DNA of 64,000 nt from CAZMNY01 sp964567745 (GTDB lineage Bacteria; Planctomycetota; Planctomycetia; Pirellulales; Pirellulaceae), in contig CAZMNY010000042.1 in NCBI GenBank assembly GCA_964567745.1, positions 1 through 64,000 of the forward strand. Reading direction: 5' to 3'. Below are positions 28,485 through 36,510 of the stretch, one piece after another. The notes beneath the pieces were generated by a model. The model was not told the origin of the DNA. It worked only from the letters and a program-made list of their open reading frames with translations, and searched no databases. Position numbers and translations under genes: made by a program. Positions within the stretch are counted from its first letter, which is position 1; every line of letters begins with the position of its first letter.

Positions 28485-29888
28485 GTGAGCAGAGACAACG
28501 GAAACAGCGGCGTCCGAGACGTCGTCAGAATCGGAAACGCCCAAGGCTTCTGGGGTGATCGAGTCGACGCGGCGGCGGAACTCGCCCGTCAGCAACCCGA
28601 CCTCGATTATCTCACGCTCGATTACTTGGCCGAAGTTTCCATGTCCATTCTCGCCAGGCAACGGGTCAAGCGACCTCAACTCGGCTACGCCCGGGACTTT
28701 GTTGACGCCCTGAAATTGCTGGTGCCGCACTGGCGAGAGAGAAAAGGGGGCCATCGTCTGCGTGTGATTTCGAACGCTGGCGGTCTCAATCCCGTCGGTT
28801 GTGCCGAGGCTTGCCGCGAAGTATTGCGCGACGCCGGTTGCGAACATCTACGGGTCGCTGTCGTTGACGGCGACGACGTTCTCGACCAATTGAAGGCGGA
28901 ACCGCGCGATCAGTTTCGACATCTCGAAACCGGTCAGCCGTTGAGCGACGTGCTTCAGGATATAACGACTGCCAATGCCTATCTCGGCGCCGACGGAATG
29001 GTGAAAGCGTTGGAGCTTGACGCCGACCTTGTGATCACCGGCCGCGTCGCCGATCCCAGCATGGTGCTGTCCGCCTGCGTGCACGAATTCGGCTGGACTG
29101 CGGAACAGCACGATTGTCTAGCCGCGGGAACCATTGCCGGCCACTTGATTGAGTGCGGCGCGCAAGTGACCGGCGGCGTCAGCACCGATTGGTTGACGAC
29201 TCCGGGTGCCGACACGATCGGCTTCCCGATCGTGGAAGTTAGCAGTGATGGCCAAATCGTCGTGACGAAAGCAGATGAAGCTGGCGGCCGAGTCTCCGAG
29301 CGGACGGTCAAGGAACAGTTGCTCTACGAGATCGGCGACCCCGGTTGCTATCTGAGCCCCGATGTCGAGGTCTCGTTTCTCAATTTGAACGTCACGCAAG
29401 AATCGGCGAACCGAGTGCGAGTGACCGGCGCGAGCGGACGACCAGCGCCGTCGAGCTACAAGGTCAGCGCGACTCATACTGCCGGTTATCGCGCGGTAGG
29501 CGAGTTGACCATTTTTGGAGCCGATTCGGCGCAGAAGGCGAAACGCTGCGCCGAGATCACCGTCGCTCGACTCAATGCCGCTGGGCTGACGCCGAATCGT
29601 TGGTTGGCGGAGACGATTCAAGGCACGGCGGCTCACACGACATTTGCCGACTCGAATTTGGAAGCGGCCGTGTTGCGAATGGGCGTGTCCGATTCAAGGC
29701 GAGAAGTCGCCGAGCGGTTTTCGCTCGAGTTGATGCCGCTCGTGACAGCTGGACCGCAAGGGACAACCGGATATGCGGGAGGACGGCCGCGAGTGCAAGA
29801 GGTGTTCGGCTACTGGCCATGCCTCATCGATAAGTCTGATGTCGACGTGAAAGTGGAGCTGCTCAATGGCGAAAATTCGACTGGCTGA
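28485..29888 (+). CDS. AtuA family protein (acyclic terpene utilization, DUF1446)
   Basis: 467 residues from the GTG at 28485. The N-terminal signature is clear: RIGNAQGFWGDRVDAAAELA, LTLDYLAEVSMSIL and RVISNAGGLNPVGCAEACR. A second conserved block is GADGMVKALELDADLVITGR near residue 166. AtuA was first named for citronellol/geraniol breakdown in Pseudomonas, but homologues occur widely beside acyl-CoA carboxylases and its biochemical role is unsettled. Here it sits between the carboxyltransferase and the hydratase, so it probably acts on the carboxylated acyl-CoA branch of the pathway (inference). Its end overlaps the next gene by 23 bp. Confidence 0.87.
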   Translation: MSRDNGNSGVRDVVRIGNAQGFWGDRVDAAAELARQQPDLDYLTLDYLAEVSMSILARQRVKRPQLGYARDFVDALKLLVPHWRERKGGHRLRVISNAGGLNPVGCAEACREVLRDAGCEHLRVAVVDGDDVLDQLKAEPRDQFRHLETGQPLSDVLQDITTANAYLGADGMVKALELDADLVITGRVADPSMVLSACVHEFGWTAEQHDCLAAGTIAGHLIECGAQVTGGVSTDWLTTPGADTIGFPIVEVSSDGQIVVTKADEAGGRVSERTVKEQLLYEIGDPGCYLSPDVEVSFLNLNVTQESANRVRVTGASGRPAPSSYKVSATHTAGYRAVGELTIFGADSAQKAKRCAEITVARLNAAGLTPNRWLAETIQGTAAHTTFADSNLEAAVLRMGVSDSRREVAERFSLELMPLVTAGPQGTTGYAGGRPRVQEVFGYWPCLIDKSDVDVKVELLNGENSTG

Positions 29889-30222
29889 AATCGCGCACGC
29901 TCGCAGCGGTGACAAAGGGGCTGACGCCAACGTCGGCGTGATCGCCTTTACCCCTGCCGGGTATGACGTATTGCGCGAGTCGCTGACAAGCGAAGTGGTT
30001 GCGCAGCATTTTGAACATCTTGATCTAAGCAACGTCGAACGGTTTGAATTGCCGAATTTGGGGGCGCTGAATTTTCTTCTGCGAGGCGCTCTTGGCGATG
30101 GAGGCAGCCGATCGTTGCGAATCGACGCGCAAGGCAAAGCGTTCGGCGCGGCGATGCTCGAATTGCGGCTCGTCGTCGACGAAGATCGCCATTCCGCTTG
30201 CCGTCGCCCTATCGACGGCTAA
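29866..30222 (+). CDS. AtuA-associated small protein
   Basis: 118 residues. The motif HARSGDKGADANVGVIAF near residues 11-28 is typical of the small domain found fused to the C-terminus of AtuA in many bacteria; here it is a separate gene that starts inside the 3' end of atuA. No signal peptide or membrane segment. It likely forms a complex with the AtuA protein, since the two occur as one chain elsewhere. Function beyond that is unknown. Confidence 0.82.
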   Translation: MAKIRLAEIAHARSGDKGADANVGVIAFTPAGYDVLRESLTSEVVAQHFEHLDLSNVERFELPNLGALNFLLRGALGDGGSRSLRIDAQGKAFGAAMLELRLVVDEDRHSACRRPIDG

Positions 30223-30242
30223 TCCGATTTGTGGAGTTTCTT

Positions 30243-31028
30243 GTGAACGACCTCGTCTTGCTCGAACGAAAACAGCGAGTGGTAACGCTGACCCTAAACC
30301 GCCCCGACAAGCGAAATGCGCTCAGCAACGCGTTGATGCAACGACTGTGTGATTGTCTGGCCGAGTTGGAGGCGGACGCGTCCGCTCGCGTCATCATCAT
30401 CCGCGGCGCAGGCCGCGTTTTCTGCGCCGGACTCGACTTGGCCGAGGCTGCGGATGTTTCGAAATCAGACGAATCGGCGCGGCTTGTCAACGAGATATTG
30501 CGAGGGTTGCATGAATCGAGCTTGGTGACGATCGCCTGTGTTCACGGCGCGGCCATCGCCGGCGGGGCGGGAGTGATGTCGGCTTGCGATTTGGTCGTCG
30601 CTGAAAGCAACTCGAAAATTGGCTACCCCGAAGTTCGCCGAGGCCTTGTCGCAGCGCTCGTCTCAGACTTGCTCTATACACAAGTCGGCCCTCGTGCTGC
30701 GCGCGAGCTATTGCTGGTCGCTGACTTGATCGATGCCGAGCGGGCGAAAGAAATGGGACTCGTCAATCGAACGACCGATCAAGGCGCGGCCTACGACACG
30801 GCGATCGAGTTGGCGACTCAAGTCTTGCTTGGCGGACCCGAGGCGGTTCGCCAGACGAAGCAATTGATCAACCAGAAGGTCGCGTCGGCAATCGGCCAGT
30901 CGCTCACCGATCTGTTCGATCAACATCTGGCCGCGCGAGGATCGGTGGAATCACAAGAAGGAATGGCGGCGTTTCTGGAAAAACGCCCGCCGGCGTGGTG
31001 CAACGAGCCGAATGACGATGCCCAATAG
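30243..31028 (+). CDS. Enoyl-CoA hydratase/isomerase family protein
   Basis: 261 residues from the GTG at 30243. Crotonase motifs: NRPDKRNALSNALM, oxyanion-hole strands FCAGLDLAEAADVS and AAIAGGAGVMSACDL, and GYPEVRRGLVAALVSDLL with the Glu equivalent to Glu164 of rat hydratase. The second catalytic Glu (Glu144 in rat) is replaced by Gly in GGAGVMSACD, as in LiuC-type methylglutaconyl-CoA hydratases. Next to a methylcrotonyl-CoA-carboxylase-like subunit, a methylglutaconyl-CoA hydratase role is the best guess. It is the last gene of the operon and ends 6 bp before the convergent GT87-like gene. Confidence 0.88.
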   Translation: MNDLVLLERKQRVVTLTLNRPDKRNALSNALMQRLCDCLAELEADASARVIIIRGAGRVFCAGLDLAEAADVSKSDESARLVNEILRGLHESSLVTIACVHGAAIAGGAGVMSACDLVVAESNSKIGYPEVRRGLVAALVSDLLYTQVGPRAARELLLVADLIDAERAKEMGLVNRTTDQGAAYDTAIELATQVLLGGPEAVRQTKQLINQKVASAIGQSLTDLFDQHLAARGSVESQEGMAAFLEKRPPAWCNEPNDDAQ

Positions 31029-31034
31029 TCCCAG

Positions 31035-32291
31035 CTAACAGGGGCTGCCTAATGCGGTATCAGTCACTGGCTCAGCGCCGCGAATGCGGCTGTTCACCGA
31101 TACCCATAGGATTGCCAACATCACGACAGTCGTCATCTGCAAGCCGGATATTGCCGCCAGGTTGTACGAGAATCCAGCGACCACAAACATCGCGATTAGC
31201 AGGCCTGTCATCTTGGCACCCATCGCGGCGGCGTCGGTTTGCGCCGCATGGCCCAAGAGAAACATCGGCAGCAGCAACATCGTCAGGTCGTACGTAAACA
31301 GATGCGGACTGATGAGTAGTGTGCTGATGACGAGCACCGAAAACTGAACGTTGAATCGCCGTGAAGTCGTGTCGAGCTTGCCGCGTAACGAGACCATCAG
31401 GATGGCAAACACGACAGCGATGGCTGACAACGCCGCGACCTTGACTGTCGCCGTCGCTTGCCCACCGGCGAGCAGAGTCAGGAATCCGTAAAGGCAATGC
31501 GATTTCGCCAACTCGTAGCCGCCGATGTGGACGTAGTCGCCGACGCCCGTACAAAACTCGTAGTATTGCACGCAAACATCGAAACCTGACGCGAGGCAGA
31601 TCGCGGCAAGAAATAACGCGGCGCCAACGGCGCTGGCCGCGAAACGCCACTGCCCTTTGAGCAGCATGGCCGCTCCGATCACGATCGCAAGTTGCGGCTT
31701 AAACGCCATCAGGCCGAAAACGAGCCCAGCGAGCGCAGGACGATCTTGCTTGAGCAAATAGAAAGTCGCGCTCAAAATCAGAAGGCATAGCGTCCCTTTT
31801 TGACCGCTCGTCAGGCTATCAAGCAGCGGAACGAAAACGATGGCGGCAACGAACAGCCAGGCGAAGCGGTCGCGACGAAAGTCCGGCACGGCGCTTCGCA
31901 TTAACTTGGCCGAAGCGTAGAGGCAGGCGACCATGACGGCGGCGAAAATCCAGGCCGCCGCATCGTACGGCAACATCGCTATCGGGCTCAGAAGCACGTA
32001 GTAGAACGGCGGGTAAACCATCAAAAAGTAACTGTCTTTGTCCAACACGAAACCGACCAGTTGCGAATCGTGTTGCAGTTTCTTCACAAGAGCAACGTCA
32101 TAGAGGCTTGCCGCGCCATGATTCCATACAATGTGGCTGCCAATCCACTCTTGCAGGAAGTCGCCAGCAAACGGACTCTCGCGCTTCGCGTCGAACCCAA
32201 GAAAGTTTGGCGAAACTGCGAAGACGCAGAGCAGTATCAGGCCGCTTATCGCGTACGGTAGCCACGCCCGTTTTGGCTCGGATTCACCCAT
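31035..32291 (-). CDS. GT87 / DUF2029-like membrane glycosyltransferase
   Basis: 418 residues with about nine or ten hydrophobic segments. The first extracytoplasmic loop carries the acidic GDFLQEWIGSHIVWNHG, and PPFYYVLLSPIAMLPYDAA and LVFGLMAFKPQLAIVIGA are the recurrent DUF2029 blocks. Characterised GT87 enzymes (mycobacterial PimE) transfer mannose from polyprenyl-phosphate-mannose outside the membrane, with an Asp in the first loop as key residue; the Asp in GDF is the candidate here. The substrate is unknown. It is convergent with the hydratase gene, with no terminator between them. Confidence 0.85.
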   Translation of the reverse strand: MGESEPKRAWLPYAISGLILLCVFAVSPNFLGFDAKRESPFAGDFLQEWIGSHIVWNHGAASLYDVALVKKLQHDSQLVGFVLDKDSYFLMVYPPFYYVLLSPIAMLPYDAAAWIFAAVMVACLYASAKLMRSAVPDFRRDRFAWLFVAAIVFVPLLDSLTSGQKGTLCLLILSATFYLLKQDRPALAGLVFGLMAFKPQLAIVIGAAMLLKGQWRFAASAVGAALFLAAICLASGFDVCVQYYEFCTGVGDYVHIGGYELAKSHCLYGFLTLLAGGQATATVKVAALSAIAVVFAILMVSLRGKLDTTSRRFNVQFSVLVISTLLISPHLFTYDLTMLLLPMFLLGHAAQTDAAAMGAKMTGLLIAMFVVAGFSYNLAAISGLQMTTVVMLAILWVSVNSRIRGAEPVTDTALGSPC

Positions 32292-32675
32292 CGCCTATTC
32301 AACTGACCTCTGCAGAAGTGCATGCGAATTCACTCACAAACTTACGTCGCCGTTTACATTCGTTACCATTGTTTGCGGCGAGATCTCGCACGGCCGCTTG
32401 GCCAAGCGGAGCTCGTTTCGTTCCGGTTTTGACGCTTGTGTGGCTGTTATGCGGCGTCGGCCCGAATCGTGGCAGCTACGATTGCTCCAACGTAGAGAAG
32501 CTGAATCGTGGTAGCTACGTTCGCCAGAACGTGGAGAAGCGGCACTCGACTTGCCTCGTCACGTTTCGTTTCGTTTGACAATCGACCGGAAGTTCTTCCT
32601 CGCTCTGGCGAGCGTATCTACCTTTAGCGACCTGGGACTCACGAGCTGACCGTTCTATTGAAAGGATTGAAATCT
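32292..32675. other. Intergenic region with a duplicated hairpin repeat
   Basis: About 380 bases between two divergent genes. Apart from the repeat at 32465-32542 I see no gene or clear promoter. Confidence 0.6.
32465..32542. repeat. Two-copy 39-bp hairpin repeat
   Basis: Two adjacent 39-bp units, 32465-32503 and 32504-32542, sharing gaatcgtgg-agctacg at the start and gtgagaagc or gtggagaagc-like ends. Each contains an inverted repeat: acgttc-gcca-gaacgt (perfect) in the second, and a weaker ttg-ctc-caa plus flanks in the first. They lie upstream of the Gfo/Idh/MocA gene. Confidence 0.7.
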
Positions 32676-33653
32676 ATGGCCGAGAACGCGATTGCACCTG
32701 TGCGAATCGGCGTGGTTGGGCTCGGTCGTTTTGGCCGCCTACATGCGTTGACTTTGGCCCGCCTGGCGGAATCGGAACTCGTGGCCGTTGTCGCTCGTCG
32801 GCAAGAGAGTCTCGACGCGTTGGCTGTCGAGCTTCCTGACGTACCTGGCTGGCTTGACTTGAGCACGGCGATCGACGAATCCGATGCGAAGGCCTGGGTC
32901 GTCGCGAGCACGACGTCGACCCATGTGAAGATTACCAAGTTGCTTCTCGAACGAGGCAAGACGGTGCTTCTAGAAAAGCCGATTTCGGGAAGCCTCGGCG
33001 AAGCGCAGAGTCTCGCGTCACTCGTGAAGACCGATTCGAGCAATCTTCAAATCGGCCACATTGTGCTGTTCAATAGTGAGTTTCAACAGTTGCGCGAGGT
33101 GGCGAAACAAAAGGGCGCGATTTCTTATCTCAATTGCGTGCGGCATCGGCCGGCCAGCATCGTCAAGGATTTCGCCGGAGAGAACCCGTTGCACGCCGCG
33201 ATGGTTCATGATCTCTACGCGGTTCAAGTCCTGCTCGACCGCGCCGAGCCGTGCGAGTTCAGTTCACAGTTCCATCGCACCAAAGACGGCGAGATCGATC
33301 TGGCCCTAGCTCAGTTGACATGGCCCGACGGACCCGTTGCCTCGTTTGCCGCTTCGTATCTTACTCCGTCCGGAATGCCGCCTCGAGGATTCGACAGGAT
33401 GGAAGTGTTCGGCGATGGGTGGTCGGCAAGGATCTCGCCGAACCCCCGTCCGATCGAAGTCTGGGACGAGCAGGCGAGTTGGCCGCTGGCGCTGGAAGTG
33501 AGGGCGGATCCGCCGAGCGGAATGATGGCGGAAGAACTTCGCAGCTTTTGTCGAGTCGTGCGCGGGCAGGACCAAGTCCCCGTGGGCGCGACCTACTCGG
33601 ACGCGATTCAAGTCCAGCGTTGGATGGATCTTCTCAGCCCGAAGCAGGGTTGA
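32676..33653 (+). CDS. Gfo/Idh/MocA family oxidoreductase
   Basis: 325 residues from the ATG at 32676 (a TTG six codons upstream is less likely). The N-terminal Rossmann fold has RIGVVGLGRFGRLHALTLAR. The nucleotide-binding domain ends in LLEKPISGSLGEAQSLA, where the Lys of EKP is the conserved catalytic/cofactor residue of the family. The C-terminal alpha/beta domain follows (HAAMVHDLYAVQVLLDRAEP), in which the MVHDLYA His is at the usual substrate-site position. Members oxidise or reduce sugars, inositols and sugar-nucleotides with NAD(P). No neighbour indicates the substrate. Confidence 0.92.
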   Translation: MAENAIAPVRIGVVGLGRFGRLHALTLARLAESELVAVVARRQESLDALAVELPDVPGWLDLSTAIDESDAKAWVVASTTSTHVKITKLLLERGKTVLLEKPISGSLGEAQSLASLVKTDSSNLQIGHIVLFNSEFQQLREVAKQKGAISYLNCVRHRPASIVKDFAGENPLHAAMVHDLYAVQVLLDRAEPCEFSSQFHRTKDGEIDLALAQLTWPDGPVASFAASYLTPSGMPPRGFDRMEVFGDGWSARISPNPRPIEVWDEQASWPLALEVRADPPSGMMAEELRSFCRVVRGQDQVPVGATYSDAIQVQRWMDLLSPKQG

Positions 33654-33681
33654 GTCGAGGCGGTCTAGCCGTTGTCATTGT

Positions 33682-34098
33682 CTACTCTGGCAACTTCCAT
33701 TCCAGTATCCCGCCGGAGAAACTTGGCTGCAGTTGGTCGTGCAGTCGAAGCGCGTCTGTCTTCACCGAATCAAACCGTACGCGGTTAAATCGATTCAAAC
33801 CGGTACCGTAGGAGTCATTCGTCGCGACCGGCTTCCACTCCTTACCGTCTCGATATTGCAGCGACCAATTTTTGGGAACTCGACATTGTCCCCGCCCCGT
33901 GTCGTCGAACCAATAGACCTCGACCGCCGACACTTTGGTTGGCTTATTTAGGTTGAGCTTCGCCCATTCGGCTGAACCTCGGTGGTCCCAAAACGTGAGC
34001 CGCGGAACGTCGTGGTCGATTGAGCTCTTTGGTTCGATGCCATCGTTGATTGCGTCAATGCTGTCGCCACGCCAACAGTGCGATGCGCTCGCGGTTCG
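33682..34098 (-). pseudogene. C-terminal fragment of a GH127-like (beta-L-arabinofuranosidase) glycosidase
   Basis: A minus-strand frame with strong resemblance to the C-terminal domain of GH127/DUF1680-type glycosidases. Readable landmarks in order are ASHCWRGDSIDAINDG (from 34086), VPRLTFWDHRG, KVSAVEVYWFDDTGRGQCRV and LQPSFSGGILEWKLPE, ending in a stop at 33682. No start codon and no catalytic domain precede it; upstream the frame loses recognisable similarity and runs under the alpha/beta hydrolase gene on the other strand. A GTG at 33933 could in principle start an 83-residue product. I read it as the 3' remnant of a deleted gene. The family assignment is from memory of the motif and is moderately sure. 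Confidence 0.72.
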
Positions 34099-34723
34099 AT
34101 ACGCTCGAATCTCAATTGCCCTCGTCTGCCTGCTCGGCCTTGGGTCAGGCTGCGCTCATGTCGGATCGATTTCGCCGCTCGCGCCGTTCGAACGATCCGT
34201 TTTGTTTCAACCGACGCCCTATCCTGATGGGAATTGGAATCCGGTCGGGTTGAATCAAGAGGACGCCTGGTTTGAATCGGTCGACGGCGCACGACTTCAC
34301 GGTTGGTTTGTCGCCCCCGCAAGACCTCGAGCCGTCGCGTTATTTCTCCATGGAAACGCGGGCAACATCACAGGCAGAGAATCGGTTTTGCGAGTCTTAC
34401 GCGATCGTCACAACTTGGCCGTGATGACGTTCGACAATCGAGGTTACGGACGGAGCAGCGGCGAACCCAACGAATCGGGAATTCTCAAGGACGCTCGGGC
34501 TGCCCGGGCTTGGCTCGCGAAACGAACAGGCGTTCACGAGCGGAATATCATCGTCTTCGGACGCTCGCTTGTCGGAGGCGGCCACAACGATGTGTGGAAC
34601 GATGAATTCCATGTCGCACTCGAACAACTGCTTGAGCCATTCGACAGACCGACTCCGAGGAGCGAAGCTTATTCGCGGAACCATGCGGCGACCGATTTAG
34701 TCCCCGACCGAATGACGAACTGA
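34058..34723 (+). pseudogene. Alpha/beta hydrolase lipoprotein with an internal in-frame deletion
   Basis: 221 residues from the ATG at 34058. It starts with a lipoprotein-type signal (ISIALVCLLGLGSGCAHV; lipobox Cys). The hydrolase core begins normally: WFVAPARPRAVALFLHGNAG (oxyanion HGN), FDNRGYGRSSGEPNE, and the nucleophile elbow IVFGRSL. Directly after Ser-Leu comes VGGGHNDVWNDEF, which is the catalytic-His motif (GGGHND) that normally lies 80-90 residues later, past the acid residue. The intervening lid and catalytic Asp are missing. The reading frame is kept, but an active fold is very unlikely. The other end also overlaps a glycosidase remnant on the minus strand. Confidence 0.75.
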
Positions 34724-34800
34724 CGCGAGTCAAAACCGCAAGCCGCCACGTCGCCCACTTTCATGATGGACTGCGGCTCGTGTTCGTCGCGATATCGCCT

Positions 34801-35250
34801 ATGAGCCAAGCCAGCACGACAGAGACAGACCCCGCGCTCGATTCATGGCTCGTCAAAGCATTTGCGTTGGCGGCATTGATGGCGGTCATTTTTTGCCTGC
34901 TCATTACGGTGCTCTCCTTCGCTGCCCGTTGGAGCCATCTGTGCGATCTTGCCACGCATTGGAAGCTGCAGATCGCAGGCGCGTCGGCGATCGCGACTGC
35001 GGTCTTGTGTTTCGCCCGGCGGCGGCGAGTCGCAGTGATCGGAGCTTTGGTGCTGCTCGTCAATGTCGCGTATCTCGCTCCGCTGTATGTGCCGCGTTCA
35101 ATTGGCCGCGCCTCGAGCCTCAAGCTGCGAATTCTCTCATCAAATGTGCTCTCCGCGAATCGGGATAGCGAACGACTGCTCCGGTTGGTTGACGCGGAGA
35201 AGCGGGTCACTAAAACAGGCAGCAGACCGTCTCAATCACGACAACGATAA
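34801..35250 (+). pseudogene. Truncated endonuclease/exonuclease/phosphatase membrane protein
   Basis: 149 residues from the ATG at 34801. Three hydrophobic segments (AFALAALMAVIFCLLITVL; ASAIATAVLCFA; VAVIGALVLLVNVAYLAPLY) are followed by the start of the EEP fold, LRILSSNVLSANRDSERLLRL. In intact family members (YafD-like) this continues with the Glu-containing PDIV-LLEV strand and about 200 more residues of catalytic domain. Here the sequence turns into a short unrelated Ser/Arg-rich tail and stops. Metal-binding and catalytic residues other than the first Asn are gone. The 3' end overlaps the convergent small membrane protein gene by 41 bp, which marks the probable deletion junction. Confidence 0.72.
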
Positions 35251-35602
35251 CTAGAGCATTGGCTTCGGCCCCTTCGCCGGAAAACGGAATGGTGAAGGCG
35301 GTCAACACCAGAGTGCCGATGGCGGCGGCGCCTAAGACGAGAATACCGGAAGCGTCTTCCATGATCGCCATGCCAAGTGGAGGCAGCGGCAGTCGAGCGT
35401 ACGCGAGGGATGTAGCCGTCAACACAAACGGCAGCCAAATCAGCAGCCATGATCGTTGCATAACGAATGCGACGGTAACTAGAGCTAGGGCGGGAGAAAA
35501 GGAAAGTGCGGCACCCGGCGCGAAACGAAACGTCGCGATCCAGCTCGCGACAAGAAGCATAAACAGCAACAAGGTTCGAACCGATATTTGGAATACCGAC
35601 AT
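35210..35602 (-). CDS. Small hypothetical membrane protein
   Basis: 130 residues with four hydrophobic segments. It opens with FQISVRTLLLFMLLVASWIA, a start common to many small planctomycete membrane proteins of unknown function. The C-terminus is hydrophobic too (ANALVIVVVIETVCCLF). It follows the tRNA-Phe gene on the same strand. No function can be inferred. Confidence 0.65.
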   Translation of the reverse strand: MSVFQISVRTLLLFMLLVASWIATFRFAPGAALSFSPALALVTVAFVMQRSWLLIWLPFVLTATSLAYARLPLPPLGMAIMEDASGILVLGAAAIGTLVLTAFTIPFSGEGAEANALVIVVVIETVCCLF

Positions 35603-35695
35603 ACAAGGTCATTCGCGTTGTCGAGCCGAGCCTTGAGCTGATTCTATCCGAAGTTTGCCGACGCAAAAGTCGTTCGGCCGGATAGCCAAGAAATG

Positions 35696-35718
35696 AAAAA
35701 CCCCAGTGAAAACTGGGG
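35696..35718 (-). terminator. Terminator downstream of tRNA-Phe
   Basis: On the minus strand, a 7-bp stem (ccccagt / actgggg) with a 4-base loop, followed by five T residues. It lies 11 bp beyond the 3' end of the tRNA. Confidence 0.88.
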
Positions 35719-35728
35719 TTTCTTGATG

Positions 35729-35801
35729 TGGTCAGGGGGAGGGTCGAACTCCCGACACCAGGATTTTCAGTCCTGTGCTCTACCAACTGAGCTACCTGAC
35801 C
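35729..35801 (-). tRNA. tRNA-Phe (anticodon GAA)
   Basis: 73-nt cloverleaf on the minus strand. The acceptor stem is ggtcagg / cctgacc with discriminator A; the D arm has gctcagttggtagagc; the anticodon stem is cagga / tcctg with loop ctgaaaa, giving GAA; the T arm contains gttcgac. The CCA end is not encoded in full (the gene continues as ca-t). Confidence 0.97.
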
Positions 35802-35907
35802 GCCCGCACTGGCCAAGTTGGCTCTGGCGAAGGGTCCTAGGCTAAACGGAACGCTGCAAATTGGCAAGCCCGGCCCAATCCGACGACTACCGACGCTTCG
35901 GCAAGAC

Positions 35908-36453
35908 CTAGTCGTCGTCGATCGGAATGCTGTAGCTGAGGATGCCGATCGGCTCGTTTTTCTTGGCGTCGGCGTATTGTGGATGACACATCACACACTT
36001 CTTCATCACGACCGGGATCGGAGTTGCTGCGCGCAAAACGCGCTTCCCGTCCACCTTCTCAACTTTGTCGACATAGGACTTGCCGCCCTTGAGCGCCTTG
36101 ATGGCCTGTTTGTCGAAGTTGTCGCGAGCGACATTGGCCTTGTCATACGGCTCGCCCGTCGCGTCCAGAATTCGCACTTCGTGCCAACCCTTTTTCTTGA
36201 TCGCGTCGAACAGAGCGACCGCCGCGCCGCCAGCCGGGAAATCGTCTTCTTCATGCACGTATTTGTCAGTGATCAAGACGACCGCGGTCTTGTAGATGTC
36301 GTCCAACATCTTGACCGTCTTGCGGGCGCGTCGCACTTCTGGCGGCGCTTTGTCGCTCGCCTTCTTCGGCTCCTCCGCCGTACTCATCGCCGCAAAGACT
36401 GCGACCAAAGCTACCAGCCCGCTCGCCAACGTTAGTCGTTTTGCCATGCTCAT
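35908..36453 (-). CDS. DUF3365 (Tll0287-like) periplasmic haem c protein
   Basis: 181 residues with a signal peptide (LTLASGLVALVAVFAAMSTA). The DUF3365 domain fills the rest, with FDAIKKKGWHEVRILDATGE, ANVARDNFDKQAIKAL and the haem-attachment motif KKCVMCHPQY (Cys153, Cys156, His157), followed by PIGILSYSIPIDDD. Members of this family bind a c-type haem in a PAS-like fold and are proposed as redox or gas sensors. The gene lies 57 bp downstream of an NsrR-like Rrf2 regulator on the same strand, so the two are probably co-transcribed from the regulated promoter at 37.0 kb. An alternative start is the second ATG at 36447. Confidence 0.9.
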   Translation of the reverse strand: MSMAKRLTLASGLVALVAVFAAMSTAEEPKKASDKAPPEVRRARKTVKMLDDIYKTAVVLITDKYVHEEDDFPAGGAAVALFDAIKKKGWHEVRILDATGEPYDKANVARDNFDKQAIKALKGGKSYVDKVEKVDGKRVLRAATPIPVVMKKCVMCHPQYADAKKNEPIGILSYSIPIDDD

Positions 36454-36510
36454 CGATGTCTCCTTCGAATCGTTAGTTACTCGCCAGCTCGAACGCTTGG
36501 CCTCGAGCTG

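Noticed and set aside
26784..31028. Carboxyltransferase-AtuA-hydratase block as a geraniol/citronellol pathway
   Set aside because: The other atu genes (such as atuB, atuF, atuG, atuH) are missing and a branched-chain oxoacid dehydrogenase leads the operon, so leucine-type catabolism fits better.
33948..34322. Minus-strand frame of 124 codons opposite the hydrolase gene
   Set aside because: Arg/Thr/Ser-rich with no domain, and in a different frame from the GH127-like remnant.
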